From: Pseudonocardiales bacterium
GTDB lineage: Bacteria; Actinomycetota; Actinomycetes; Mycobacteriales; Pseudonocardiaceae
NCBI GenBank assembly: GCA_023252195.1
Contig: JAHEXI010000007.1
Coordinates: 41,872-105,871, forward strand
DNA length: 64,000 nt
Direction: 5' to 3'
Position numbers and translations under genes: made by a program. Shown here piece after piece: positions 35,815-45,502 of this stretch. The first letter of the stretch is position 1, and the number at the start of each line of letters is the position of its first letter. Below the pieces are notes generated by a model, which was not told where the DNA came from, ran no database searches, and was given only the letters and a program-made list of their open reading frames with translations.

Positions 35815-36758
35815 GCGTACCTCACTCGGGGGTCGAGGACGGCGTAGGCGAGGTCGGCCAGCAGTGAACCGATCACAGTGGCAAGACCGACGAGCACGGT
35901 GATGCCGAGCATGATCGGGTAGTCCTGCGTTTGGGCGGCGGTCCAGAAAAGCTGGCCTATACCCGGGAAGTTGAACACCGCCTCGGTGATCAGTGCACCG
36001 GAGAAGATTGTCGGCAGCGACAACCCGAGCAGGGTGGCGACCGGGATCAGCGAATTGCGCAGCACGTGGCGGATCAACACAATGCGTTCGCCCGCACCTT
36101 TGGCGCGGGCGGTACGGACGTAGTCCTCGGCGAGGTTTTCGATCACCGAGGACCGCATGTACCTGGAGAACTGCGCGATGGTCACCAGGGCCAGAGTCAG
36201 CACCGGCAGGATCAGCCCAGCAGGCTGCGACAGGATCACCCCTAGCGAGGAACTCTGCGGCGCTTCCGCGGGCAGGATCGGCAGGTAGACCGAGAACACC
36301 ACGATGAGTACGACGCCGAGGAAAAACGGTGGCGTTGCGTAGAAAATAAAAGCCCAGCAGGTGATCGTGTAATCTGCGGCGTGGTTGCGTTTCACCGCTT
36401 GTATCATGCCGAGCGGGATGGCTACGACGAGTGCGAAGAGCGTGGACAGAACCGTGAGAACCAAGGTCTTGGGGAGCCGCTCACCGATCAGTGAAGAAAC
36501 CGACTGGTTGAACTTAACGGAGAAACCGAGGTTGCCCGTGACGAGATGTTTGAGCCAATCCCAGTACTGGACCGGGACTGGGCGATCGTAGCCCATCTGA
36601 TGGTTGAAGTTCGCGATCGCCGCAGGTGTGGCACGGGTCCCGAGCTGCGCGCGGGCTGGTCCGCCGGGCAGCAGGTGCAGCAGGATGAAAACGATCACTG
36701 TCACGAGCAGCACGACGACGATGGACTGCAGTAGTCGCCGGGTGATAAATCCGATCAT
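35811..36758 (-). CDS. Peptide ABC transporter permease (DppB type)
   Basis: The 315-aa protein starts MIGFITRRLLQSIVVVLLVT, as DppB/OppB proteins do, and includes FILLHLLPGGPARAQLGTRA. The coupling loop reads RYMRSSVIENLAEDYVRTAR AKG, and the end region contains NFPGIGQLFWTAAQTQDYP. Six helices are expected. ATG 36758 overlaps the binding-protein stop, so the operon is translationally coupled. Confidence 0.93.
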   Translation of the reverse strand: MIGFITRRLLQSIVVVLLVTVIVFILLHLLPGGPARAQLGTRATPAAIANFNHQMGYDRPVPVQYWDWLKHLVTGNLGFSVKFNQSVSSLIGERLPKTLVLTVLSTLFALVVAIPLGMIQAVKRNHAADYTITCWAFIFYATPPFFLGVVLIVVFSVYLPILPAEAPQSSSLGVILSQPAGLILPVLTLALVTIAQFSRYMRSSVIENLAEDYVRTARAKGAGERIVLIRHVLRNSLIPVATLLGLSLPTIFSGALITEAVFNFPGIGQLFWTAAQTQDYPIMLGITVLVGLATVIGSLLADLAYAVLDPRVRYA

Positions 36759-38599
36759 TTAACGTAGTACCAATCCTCCGGCGTGATGTTCAGGTACGGA
36801 TTCTGCGGAGTGACCCCCTTGAGGTTGTTCGCGACCTCTGTTTCCTGGTAGTCGACATTCGGCTGCCAGATGGCGGGCATGGTTTGCGAGCCGTACTGGG
36901 CGTAGGCCTGCAAGGCCTCTGGCGAGTCGCTGTGCTGGGTTGCTGCGATGAGCTGGTCCAGTCTCGGGTCCGAGAAGCTACCCACGTTGGATCCGGCACC
37001 TGTGCTGAAAATCTGCTCCCCGGTTGGATAGTAGTCCGGAGCGAACACCCAGCCGCCACCCCAGAAACCCATTTCCCAGTTGCAGTCGGGTTTGCCGGCA
37101 TCACAGGGGATGGCGGTGGCGATCACGGTATTGAAGGGCGCTCCCTGCAGGTCGATCTTGACGCCGACCTTGGTGGCCGACGATTGCAGCTGCTGCATCG
37201 ACAGAGTGATCCGTGGGCTACCGGAGCGGTACATCATCTGGAAGTGCAATGGGGCGCCGGCTGTCACCCCAGGGCCGCATTGGTTGGGGCCAGTGCCGGG
37301 CCGCTCGCAGCTACCCACTCCGTCGCGCGGAGTGCTCCAACCGTGATCGGCAAGTAGCTTCTTGGCGCGATCAGGATCGTAGGTGAACGGATTGGGCTCG
37401 GTCTTGTCGTTGGCGTACGGGTTCTCCGGTGTCGTGGGCACCGGGCCGTTGGTCGTCGCACCGTACCCGTGCACAGCAGCCTTGATGATCGACTTCTGAT
37501 CGACAAGGGATGTCAAGGCTTGCCGGAAGTATTGCTGCTGGAAGATCGAGCCTACCTTCGGGTTGTGGTTGTTGAGCGGGAAGTAGTTGACCCCGAAAAC
37601 GAACCACCGGTCGAGCGTGTAGTTGTCTTCCAGCGGGTTGTGTCCAACCTTCTGGTTATCCGGTTTGGCCGGCGCGTCCTCCGGCGGTAGGTAGCCGACC
37701 TGGATAGCGTTGTTGCCGGAGCGTAAAACGTTGTATTCGGCGGCGTTGTCGGAAAAAGGTGCTTCGTTGAACTGAGCAAGATGCGGCTTGTTGGGTCCCG
37801 AGTAAGATTTGTTGGGGATGAAACTGATGTTGCCGTCAGCGTTGAAGGATTTCAGCCGCCAGGGGCCGTCCACCACCTGCCACAGCGGGTTCGTGGCGTA
37901 GCTGTTGATGCTCTTCGCCTGGTCGGTGAGGTAGTCGTAGACCGCAGTGCAGTCGCTGATCTTGTGTTCGCAGTCGCTGGTGCCGGTCGCCGTCCGGTCC
38001 CATGCCTGCGGAAGCGGGGTGACCTGCGAAAGTTCGTTGTACACGAACCACTTCGCACTGTAGCTCTTGTTCAGATGGAAGGTCACCTGGTTCGGCGAGT
38101 CCGCGGTCACCGAGTCGATGTCATCCGGGATTCCACCCGGTACGTATACCGCCCAGTTCTTCTTCTCCGCCTTCATCATGTTGATCCAGAAGACGATGCC
38201 GTCGGATGTCACTTTCGTGTTGTCCGACCACGCGTAGTCCCGCAGCTTCACGATCACGGTGCGGTTGTCGTCGGAGAACGTTGGATAGTCGGCTAGACTC
38301 AGTTTGTCGTTCAGCACGGGCTGGCCGTTGTCGCCGAACCAGTACAGGGGTCGGTACATGAGGTATTGGAAGTCCGAAATCGCGGTAACACTGAAATAGA
38401 CTACCGACATGAACGGGAAGATGTAGTTCGGAGTGGTGTTCGCCGGTTCGGCGAAGGTGGCGATCCCGCCTTCCACAGGTCGGCCGGAGCTGGGTGTCGT
38501 TTGACCGGCACAGCCGGCCGCGATCAGTACGGTAATCGAGAAAAGAACCATCCAAATCGACCTTCGTGCGCGGGAAACGACGGGCCATCGTGGCAGCAT
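36755..38599 (-). CDS. Peptide ABC transporter substrate-binding lipoprotein (DppA/OppA type)
   Basis: The start is ATG 38599 after AGGAGGAGGGG, so the track's 38920 start is too long. The 614-aa protein has a lipoprotein signal ending VLIAAGC (Cys about 32). The family-5 solute-binding body includes SLADYPTFSDDNRTVIVKLR, VDGPWRLKSFNADGNISFIP and YFRQALTSLVDQKSIIKAAV. It captures peptides or related solutes outside the membrane and delivers them to the permease pair. It is the first gene of the four-gene operon. Confidence 0.9.
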   Translation of the reverse strand: MLPRWPVVSRARRSIWMVLFSITVLIAAGCAGQTTPSSGRPVEGGIATFAEPANTTPNYIFPFMSVVYFSVTAISDFQYLMYRPLYWFGDNGQPVLNDKLSLADYPTFSDDNRTVIVKLRDYAWSDNTKVTSDGIVFWINMMKAEKKNWAVYVPGGIPDDIDSVTADSPNQVTFHLNKSYSAKWFVYNELSQVTPLPQAWDRTATGTSDCEHKISDCTAVYDYLTDQAKSINSYATNPLWQVVDGPWRLKSFNADGNISFIPNKSYSGPNKPHLAQFNEAPFSDNAAEYNVLRSGNNAIQVGYLPPEDAPAKPDNQKVGHNPLEDNYTLDRWFVFGVNYFPLNNHNPKVGSIFQQQYFRQALTSLVDQKSIIKAAVHGYGATTNGPVPTTPENPYANDKTEPNPFTYDPDRAKKLLADHGWSTPRDGVGSCERPGTGPNQCGPGVTAGAPLHFQMMYRSGSPRITLSMQQLQSSATKVGVKIDLQGAPFNTVIATAIPCDAGKPDCNWEMGFWGGGWVFAPDYYPTGEQIFSTGAGSNVGSFSDPRLDQLIAATQHSDSPEALQAYAQYGSQTMPAIWQPNVDYQETEVANNLKGVTPQNPYLNITPEDWYYVK

Positions 38600-38979
38600 T
38601 GCACCCCTCCTCCTGGCCCGGCTACGCAGCCGATGCTCACACTCGGTGACAAGGTTCCGTATCCTGACACCGAAACGGGACGGGTTGATTACACCCGGCG
38701 TACCAGTGCCCACCCCCGTCGGGTCCGCCGCGTCACCGAGGACCTGCCCGGTGACACTGCCGACCGCGGCGCAGCGAGCCTTCCGGTACGCGCATTCACA
38801 CGATCGAACACTGCACCTCGATGGCTGGGGCAGGCGAGTACGACCGGCCCCGCAACTGGTCGAGCATGGCATCGCACTGCTGGCGACGCTCTCTGGGTCT
38901 GCAGGTCGACGAGATGACACTCTACGGTTACTTTGCCTGGAAGCTAGCTATTCGCCAACAGCGTCCTACCGGAGCTGTC
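38600..38979. other. Divergent intergenic region between ABC operon and GH13 gene
   Basis: This 380-bp gap must hold promoters for both directions. The AGGAGGAGGGG ribosome site of the binding-protein gene is at its left end. I could not pick out convincing -10/-35 pairs or an operator. The forward ORF crossing it has no homology. Confidence 0.5.
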
Positions 38980-40638
38980 ATGAGGCTGACCCGTACGTCC
39001 GACGTGTGGTGGAGGAACGCGGTCATCTACTGCCTCGACGTCGAGACCTACCAGGACAGCGACGGCGATGGACACGGCGACTTCCGTGGCCTGATCCAGC
39101 GTATCGACCACCTGCACCGGCTCGGCGTGACCTGCGTATGGCTGATGCCGTATTACCCGTCGCCGGACCGCGACGACGGCTACGACATCACCGACTTCTA
39201 TTGCGTCGACGCCAGGCTGGGCAGCCACGGCGACTTCGTCGAGTTCGTGCGCACCGCGCGCGACCGCGGCTTGCGGGTGATCGCCGACCTCGTGGTCAAT
39301 CACACCTCCGACCAGCACCCGTGGTTCCAAAGCGCCCGCAGCACTCCCGACTCGCCGTATCGCGACTGGTACGTCTGGGCCGACGAGCCACCCGCGGACG
39401 GCCCGCAGGGCATCGCGTTCCCGGACCAGGAGACCAGTGTCTGGACCTACGACGAGGTCGCCGGCCAGTACTACCTGCACCGGTTCTATAGGTTCCAGCC
39501 CGACCTCAACGTGGCCAACCCGCGGGTGCGCGACGAGATCGCGCGGACGATCGGCTTCTGGCTGCAGCTCGGACTGTCCGGGTTCCGGGTCGACGCCGTC
39601 CCGTTCCTGTTGGAGACCACCGGGCAGGACGACGCGGGGCAACTCCCGGACCCGCACGACTACCTCGCCGACCTACGGGCGTTTCTCGGCCGGCGCAGCG
39701 GTGAGGGCGTGCTGCTCGGCGAGGTCAACCTGACCTACCCGGAGACCATGACGTTCTTCGGCGCGGAGCGCGACGAGCTGACCATGTGCTTCGACTTCAT
39801 CGGCATGCAGCGGATGTACCTGTCGCTGGCCCGCGGCAACGCCGAACCACTGGCCGAGGCGCTGCGCGATCGTCCGGACCCGCCCAAGGACGCGCACTGG
39901 GCGACGTTCGTCCGCAACCACGACGAGCTGACCCTGGACAAGCTCACCGACACGCAGCGCCAGGAGATATTCGAGGCATTCGGGCCGGACCCGGACATGC
40001 AGCTCTACGGCCGCGGGCTGCGCCGGCGGCTGCCGACGATGCTCGGTGGCGACCGAGACCGCATCCGGATGGTGTACAGCCTGCTGTTCTCGCTGCCCGG
40101 CACACCGGTGCTGTTCTACGGCGAGGAGATCGGCATGGGGGAGGACCTTCGGGCGGACGGCCGGCTCGCGGTGCGCACGCCGATGCAATGGTCACCGGGA
40201 CCGGGCGGCGGGTTTTCCACCGCCGAGGAGTCCGAGCTGCCCGGTCCGATTCCGGAGGGCGAGTACGGGCCTGAGCACGTCAACGTCGCCGCCCAGGAGC
40301 GCGACCCGGAATCGATGCTGTCCTGGATGCGGTTGCTGATCGAGTCCTACCGAGCCTGCCCCGAGCTGGCCTGGGGGCGCTACCAGGTGCTCGACGCCGG
40401 CGAGGCCGCCGTGCTCGCGCACCGCTGCGACACCGAGGGCGGCACGGTCGTCGCGGTGCACAACTTTGGGGTGGACCCCACGAGCGCGGCCCTGAAGCTG
40501 ACCGGGCTGGACGATTCCTACGTGCTGAGGGACGTGCTGGTCAACGGATCGAAACGGATCACGAAGGACGGTTCGGTGACGCTGAAGCTCAAGCGGTACG
40601 GCTGCCGCTGGCTGCGTGTCGAGCGCGACCAACGGTAA
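38980..40638 (+). CDS. GH13 alpha-amylase-family enzyme, trehalose-synthase-like
   Basis: The 552-aa protein resembles TreS and related GH13_16 enzymes: NAVIYCLDVETYQDSDGDGH at the start and DGYDITDF. The nucleophile is Asp205 in GFRVDAVPFLLE, the acid/base is Glu248 in LLGEVNLTYPE, and the stabiliser is Asp315 in FVRNHDELTLDKL. It interconverts maltose and trehalose or acts on another alpha-glucoside. The acid/base context GEVN differs from the AEAN of classical TreS, so specificity may differ. ATG 38980 with GGAG five bases upstream is chosen over the track start. Confidence 0.8.
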   Translation: MRLTRTSDVWWRNAVIYCLDVETYQDSDGDGHGDFRGLIQRIDHLHRLGVTCVWLMPYYPSPDRDDGYDITDFYCVDARLGSHGDFVEFVRTARDRGLRVIADLVVNHTSDQHPWFQSARSTPDSPYRDWYVWADEPPADGPQGIAFPDQETSVWTYDEVAGQYYLHRFYRFQPDLNVANPRVRDEIARTIGFWLQLGLSGFRVDAVPFLLETTGQDDAGQLPDPHDYLADLRAFLGRRSGEGVLLGEVNLTYPETMTFFGAERDELTMCFDFIGMQRMYLSLARGNAEPLAEALRDRPDPPKDAHWATFVRNHDELTLDKLTDTQRQEIFEAFGPDPDMQLYGRGLRRRLPTMLGGDRDRIRMVYSLLFSLPGTPVLFYGEEIGMGEDLRADGRLAVRTPMQWSPGPGGGFSTAEESELPGPIPEGEYGPEHVNVAAQERDPESMLSWMRLLIESYRACPELAWGRYQVLDAGEAAVLAHRCDTEGGTVVAVHNFGVDPTSAALKLTGLDDSYVLRDVLVNGSKRITKDGSVTLKLKRYGCRWLRVERDQR

Positions 40639-40784
40639 CCGCAAGCTTTTCCCACCGGTAACAGCGTGGTAACGGGGCCACCCTGAATGCTTTCGCCGGG
40701 CCTTGGTCAGTGAGCTCTCGGTGGCGTTAAAACCTGTCGATGGCCAACCTACGTGCAGTCGAGCCGACCAGAGATGATGCACGC

Positions 40785-42074
40785 GTGAACCTGACTGAAC
40801 TGTCCACCAGCGAACTGGCCCGGCGCCGCGGCGACTTGCGTGGCGAATATGAGGCACTGCAGGCGCAGGGCCTGACGCTGGATCTGACCAGGGGCAAGCC
40901 GTCGGCCGAGCAGCTGGACCTGTCCGAGCCACTGCTGGAGCTGCCGGGCGCTGGCAAGCACGTGGCCAGCGATGGCGCTGACACCCGCAACTACGGAGGC
41001 CTGCATGGGCTGGTGGAGCTGCGGGAAATCTTCAGCGAACTGCTTGGAGTTCCCGTCGAGCAGCTACTCGCGTTCGGTAACTCCAGCCTGGAGCTGATGC
41101 ACGAGTGTCTGGTGCATGCCGTGCTGTTCGGCGTGCCCGGATCGGCGCAGCCGTGGGGGATAGGTACCGGGACGGCGTTGTTGTGCCCGGTGCCGGGCTA
41201 TGACCGGCACTTCTCGCTGTGCGAGAAACTGCGCATCGAGATGATCACGGTGCCGATGAACGCGGCCGGTCCGTACATGGACGAGGTCGAGCGGCTGGTC
41301 GAAGCGGACGCCAGGATCAAGGGAATCTGGTGCGTGCCCAAGTACAGCAACCCGTCAGGCATCCGGTATGCCGAGCAGACCGTTGGTCGGTTGGCTCGGA
41401 TGCGCACCGCCGCCCCCGATTTCCGGATTTTCTGGGACAACGCCTACGTCGTGCACCACCTGACCGAGGTCCGCCACGAGGTCGCTGACATCCTGCAACT
41501 CGCCAACGACGCTGGTCACGCTGATCGACCCTTCGTGTTCGGCTCCACATCGAAGATCACGCTGGCGGGCAGCGGAGTGGCCTTTTATGGTGCCTCCCCG
41601 GCCAACGTGGACTGGTTGACCGGGCACTTGGCCAAGCGCACCATCGGCCCCGACAAGGTCAACCAGCTACGGCACGCACTGTTTCTGGAAACCCCAGCCG
41701 GCGTGCATGCTCATATGGACCGCCATCGGGCGCTGCTCAAGCCGAAGTTCGATCTCGTCCAGCGCACACTAACGGGCCAACTGGGCGACAGTGGGGTCGC
41801 GACCTGGACGGAACCCGAGGGAGGTTACTTCGTCACGCTCGACGTGCTGGAAGGTTGCGCCAGCCGAGTTGTGGAGCTCGCCGCTGACGCCGGCATCGCG
41901 CTGACCACCGCCGGCGCGCCGTTCCCGTACAGCAAGGACCCCGACGACCGGGTCATCCGGCTGGCACCGACCTACCCGCCGCTGTCGGAGCTGGCTGAGG
42001 CGCTGGACGGGCTGGTTCTGTGCATCAAGCTGGCCGCGGTCGAGCGCCTGCTCGACGGATCGGTCAGGGTGTGA
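40785..42074 (+). CDS. aspT: Class Ic aspartate aminotransferase
   Basis: PLP enzyme of the Asp_aminotransf (PF12897-type) family known from Corynebacterium AspT and Mycobacterium Rv3722c, which makes aspartate from oxaloacetate and glutamate. Seen here are LDLTRGKPSAEQLDLS, DTRNYGGLHG, GIWCVPKYSNPSGIRY, IFWDNAYVVHHL and the PLP-binding Lys in FGSTSKITLAGSG. I place the start at GTG 40785 (VNLTELSTSEL), which fits relatives, rather than at ATG 40740. Length 429 aa is normal. The 3' end overlaps the convergent zinc-ribbon gene by 11 bp. Confidence 0.88.
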   Translation: MNLTELSTSELARRRGDLRGEYEALQAQGLTLDLTRGKPSAEQLDLSEPLLELPGAGKHVASDGADTRNYGGLHGLVELREIFSELLGVPVEQLLAFGNSSLELMHECLVHAVLFGVPGSAQPWGIGTGTALLCPVPGYDRHFSLCEKLRIEMITVPMNAAGPYMDEVERLVEADARIKGIWCVPKYSNPSGIRYAEQTVGRLARMRTAAPDFRIFWDNAYVVHHLTEVRHEVADILQLANDAGHADRPFVFGSTSKITLAGSGVAFYGASPANVDWLTGHLAKRTIGPDKVNQLRHALFLETPAGVHAHMDRHRALLKPKFDLVQRTLTGQLGDSGVATWTEPEGGYFVTLDVLEGCASRVVELAADAGIALTTAGAPFPYSKDPDDRVIRLAPTYPPLSELAEALDGLVLCIKLAAVERLLDGSVRV

Positions 42075-42378
42075 CTTCTGGGATCTCCGCGCCGCAGCGG
42101 GTGCACATGACGGGTGGGTCCAGATCGGCGAGCAGGCCGCATTCCGGGCAGACTCGAGGTAGCCAGCAGGCCGGGTCACCACCCTCGTCGGCTGGCGGTT
42201 CGGGTTTGGGTGCGGTCACGGGACTGCTCCAACACTTCGGCTGCGGACGGATTGGCGGCAATACGTGGCGGCGCAGTCGCTCGACACGCGACAGCCAGAC
42301 AGCAAGATAGTGGCGTCCAGCAGAGTGGTGTACGGCAGGCCCGGTGATGGGCGTGGTGTCGACGTGTAGGGCGGTCAT
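42064..42378 (-). CDS. Small zinc-ribbon protein
   Basis: A 104-aa protein from ATG 42378. It has a basic middle (RVERLRRHVLPPIRPQPKCW) and two CxxC knuckles at the end, VCPECG and MCTRCG, which should bind one zinc. The role is unknown. The N-terminal 25 residues lie in DNA that could belong to the adjoining IS256-type end, so the native start may have been replaced. Confidence 0.6.
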   Translation of the reverse strand: MTALHVDTTPITGPAVHHSAGRHYLAVWLSRVERLRRHVLPPIRPQPKCWSSPVTAPKPEPPADEGGDPACWLPRVCPECGLLADLDPPVMCTRCGAEIPEVTP

Positions 42379-42430
42379 CGCGTGATCCTTCTGAAGACCT
42401 TCCACAGTGCTTCTCAAGGAGACCCTCGCG

Positions 42431-42607
42431 ATGACCGCACCGTCGAGTATCGACCCTGCCCGGTTTCTGCACGCGCAGCTGGCGTCCGCGTCGCCGGACT
42501 TGCTGCGTTCGATGCTGTCTACGTTTATCAACACGTTGATGTCGGCTGAGGCCGATGCGATCTGCGGCGCGCCCTACGGTGAGTCGAGCCTCGCCTGTGC
42601 TGGCTAA
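42431..42607 (+). pseudogene. IS256-family transposase N-terminal remnant
   Basis: ATG 42431, after CAAGGAGA, begins TAPSSIDPARFLHAQL and SPDLLRSMLSTFINTLMSAE, then ADAICGAPYG, the conserved opening of IS256-type transposases. It is a different subgroup from the copy at the left edge. Homology is cut after about 52 codons by group II intron sequence. Confidence 0.7.
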
Positions 42608-43048
42608 TCTGTTCCTGCACTATGCTTTCGATTCGTGGATGGCCCGGGAATATCCGGCCGTTGCGTTCGAGCGTTACGTGGATGACGGTGTGCCAAGAAC
42701 GCTGAAGGAGGTTCCGATGTAGACGGAATGCTTTGGATGCGGTGCTGCACTGGTGATGGAGGTAGGCCCTCCGGGACCGCCCACGCAGGGGGAGGTCTCA
42801 AACCACCGCAAGCTGCGTCGGTGAATGAGCCGGGGTGGTGAGCGTTGCGGAAAAGGCGCACGTGATGCGTCAGGTGTGAGCCGAGAAGGCGAACGTTGCG
42901 CTGGGCCATGCGCAAATACAAACGGTTGCGCCGACGCGAGAAGCGGGCGGGCGAGTTGATGGCGGGAGCCTCCCGGCGATCCCCACGACTGTTCGCGCAC
43001 TGGCGCTTCGGCCTCAAACCTGGTGGCTGGACGATGGGAGCCGTGTAA
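42591..43048 (+). pseudogene. Group II intron reverse transcriptase remnant, first copy
   Basis: SPVLANLFLHYAFDSWMARE and FERYVDDG form the reverse-transcriptase active-site block (YxDD as YVDD). A stop follows at about 42722. After a deletion the C-terminal end reappears as KYKRLRRREKRAGELMAG and RLFAHWRFG...WTMGAV from 42906 to 43048. Most of the roughly 420-residue protein is lost. Confidence 0.7.
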
Positions 43049-43072
43049 GCCGAGAGGTTTAAGCACGGTTCT
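43038..43072 (+). ncRNA. Group II intron domain V-like hairpin, first copy
   Basis: GAGCCGTGTAAGCC-GAGA-GGTTTAAGCACGGTTCT has the length, AGCCGU opening and GNRA-like loop of a bacterial group II intron domain V. A G/C hairpin (GGGGGGTGGGATTCCCCCC) that could be domain VI follows. Confidence 0.55.
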
Positions 43073-43153
43073 GAGAGCGCCGGGGGGTGGGATTCCCCCC
43101 GGCGACTCGCTCGGTGGTGCACTGCGTCAGCGAGACAGGACGGGAAACGTCGC

Positions 43154-43578
43154 GGCTCATACGAGCACACGGCGTTCACCTTTCTTGGTTTCACGTTCCG
43201 GCAGCGCAGGGCGCGGGACAAGCAGGGAAGGAACTTCAGTAATTTCCTGCCCGCGATCAGTAAGGATGCCCTGAATAGAATCAGTGCGGAGGTGCGGTCC
43301 TGGCGGCTGCATCGCCGTACTGGCTGCACCTTCAACGACCTCGCACGGCGCATCAATCCGATCGTGGCCGGGTGGATGCACTATTACGGGGCGTTCTACC
43401 GCTCCGCATTGTATCCGCTCTTGTCGCGTATCAACGCCTACTTGGTGGGCTGGGTCCGCAAGAAGTACAAACGGCTGCGAAGCAAGAAGAAGCCCGCGAG
43501 TGCTGGCAGGGGATCACCGGCAGGTATCCCCGGATGTTCGCGCACTGGAGATGGGTCGCTTCGGTCCAGCGCGTCTGA
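43154..43578 (+). pseudogene. Group II intron reverse transcriptase/maturase remnant, second copy
   Basis: The forward frames read HTAFTFLGFTFRQRRARDKQ, INPIVAGWMHYYGAFYRSAL and YLVGWVRKKYKRLRSKK, the maturase (X) domain and C-terminus of a group II intron protein. A frameshift near 43495 leads to RYPRMFAHWRWVASVQRV. The reverse-transcriptase core is missing. Confidence 0.75.
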
Positions 43579-43593
43579 CGACCAGGGTGACAA

Positions 43594-43628
43594 GAGCCGT
43601 ATGAACCGAGAGGTTCACGTACGGATCT
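43594..43628 (+). ncRNA. Group II intron domain V-like hairpin, second copy
   Basis: GAGCCGTATGAACC-GAGA-GGTTCACGTACGGATCT is a clean domain V-type hairpin. It is followed by a second stem (GCCGGGAGG...CCTCCCGGC) that fits domain VI. It sits just after the second maturase remnant, as expected for an intron 3' end near 43690. Confidence 0.65.
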
Positions 43629-43735
43629 GCGGGAGCCGGGAGGTGAAAGTCCTCCCGGCCACCCGACCCCCGGCGACTCACCTGCCTCCGGCGACACATA
43701 TTGTCGCCGGAGGCACACAAACCGTGATCAACGAC

Positions 43736-45502
43736 TTACATCCGTTCTGGTGCCGCGATACCGAGCAGGCTCAAACCCTGGCGCAACGTGCGGGCGGAGA
43801 GCTGGCACAGCGCGATGCGGTTGGTACGGACGCGTTCTGCCGCCGAGAGTACCGGGCAGGCTTCGTAGAAGTCGGTGAATGCCTTGGCCAGTTCGTAGAG
43901 ATGACCGCACAGTCGATGCGGTTCGAGAACCCGGCCGACTTCGGCGACGGTGTCGCCGAATGCATCCATAGCGAGTACGAGAGCCCGTTCCGCAGGGTGC
44001 AGTGGCAGCATGGGATCTACCTCGACGATCCTGTCGCCGGCCTTGCGGAGGATGGAGCAGATACGGGTGTGCGCGTATTGTAGATACACTCCGGTATTGC
44101 CGTTGAACGACACCATCCGCTCGACGTCGAAAACGTAGTCCTTGATACGCGACGTGGACAGATCAGCGTACTTGACCGCGCCGATACCAGCCTGCTCCGC
44201 GATCCGGGTCAGTTCCTCATCGGTGAGCTCGTGGACCTTGTCGGCGATGGCGGCGCGCGCCCGATCAACGGCGCCGTCCAGTAACTCCATGAGCTTGACG
44301 GTGTCGCCGGAGCGGGTTTTGAACGGCCGCCCGTCGGGCCCCAGCACAGCACCGAACGCGACGTGGGCGGCGTCGATGCCGTCGGTGAGCCAACCGGCGC
44401 GGCGTGCTGCCTCGAAGATGAGTCGGAAGTGCAGCGCCTGCCGAGAGTCGACCACGTAGAGGATGCGGTCGGCCTTCAGATCGCGGACCCGGTATCGGAT
44501 GGTGGCCAGATCGGTGGTGTCGTAGCCGTAGCCGCCGTCTTTCTTGCGCACCATCAGCGTGACCGGGTTGCCGTCGGGACCGACGACCTCGTCGGAGAAC
44601 ACGACGAGTGCGCCGTCGCTTTCCACCGCGATACCGGCGGTGGTCAGCTCGTCGACGACATCGGGCAGCAGGAAGTTGTAGAACGACTCGCCGTCGGAGT
44701 CCCCAGGTTCCAGAAGCACCCCGAGCCGGTGATAGATTTCGCGGAACGCGAATTCAGATTCGGCGACGATCTCCTTCCAGCGCGTGACGGTTTCCTCGTC
44801 GCCGGCCTGCAACGCCACCACGCGCGCTCTGGCCCGTTCGGCGAAGGCGGGGTCGGCATCGAACGCGGCGCGGGCGGCCCGGTAGAGGCTGTCGAGCGCG
44901 GAGACGGGGGAGGTGCCTTCGGTGAGCTCGTCGTGGTGCCAGGTGGCCTCGGGATGGTCATCGAGATACTGGATGAGCATCCCGAACTGGGTGCCCCAAT
45001 CGCCGAGGTGGTTCTGCCGGATCACCTCGGCGCCGAGGAAACCGAGGACTCGGACCAGGCAGTCACCGATGATGGTGGTGCGCAGATGACCGACGTGCAT
45101 CTCCTTGGCGACGTTCGGCCCGGAGTAGTCGACGACGGTCCGCCGGCCCTGTTCCGGACTGCCGACCCCCAGGCGCGGGCTGGCCAGCCGAGCGGCGACC
45201 TGTCGCCAGAGTGCGACATCCGTCAGGGTCAGATTAAGGAACCCCGGTCCGGACACGGTGATCTCAGCGACGGGTGTGCCGGTACCAGCGCGTAGCGCCT
45301 CCGACACGGCGCCGGCCACCTCTGCGGGCCTGGTGCGGGCGCGTTTGGCGAGCGCGAGTGCGGCGTTGGACTGGAAATCGGCGTGCTCGGAGCGCCGGAC
45401 AACCGGGTCGGCGCCGGCCAACTCCGGCAGCGCCAGATCGATCGCAGCGCGGACGGCGCCCTCGACCTGGCAGATCAGCGAGCGCACCTCGTGCTCAGTC
45501 AA
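43736..45502 (-). CDS. argS: Arginyl-tRNA synthetase
   Basis: The 588-aa class I synthetase charges tRNA-Arg. It has an N-terminal Add-1 domain, the HIGH-type motif in AKEMHVGHLRTTIIGD (about 133), GDWGTQFGMLIQYL and the KMSKS-equivalent GRPFKTRSGDTVKLMELL. The C-terminal DALR anticodon-binding domain contains NGNTGVYLQYAHTRICSIL. The start codon is TTG 45502, supported by GGAGGA seven bases upstream and no nearby ATG. Group II intron debris lies just past its 3' end. Confidence 0.95.
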   Translation of the reverse strand: MTEHEVRSLICQVEGAVRAAIDLALPELAGADPVVRRSEHADFQSNAALALAKRARTRPAEVAGAVSEALRAGTGTPVAEITVSGPGFLNLTLTDVALWRQVAARLASPRLGVGSPEQGRRTVVDYSGPNVAKEMHVGHLRTTIIGDCLVRVLGFLGAEVIRQNHLGDWGTQFGMLIQYLDDHPEATWHHDELTEGTSPVSALDSLYRAARAAFDADPAFAERARARVVALQAGDEETVTRWKEIVAESEFAFREIYHRLGVLLEPGDSDGESFYNFLLPDVVDELTTAGIAVESDGALVVFSDEVVGPDGNPVTLMVRKKDGGYGYDTTDLATIRYRVRDLKADRILYVVDSRQALHFRLIFEAARRAGWLTDGIDAAHVAFGAVLGPDGRPFKTRSGDTVKLMELLDGAVDRARAAIADKVHELTDEELTRIAEQAGIGAVKYADLSTSRIKDYVFDVERMVSFNGNTGVYLQYAHTRICSILRKAGDRIVEVDPMLPLHPAERALVLAMDAFGDTVAEVGRVLEPHRLCGHLYELAKAFTDFYEACPVLSAAERVRTNRIALCQLSARTLRQGLSLLGIAAPERM

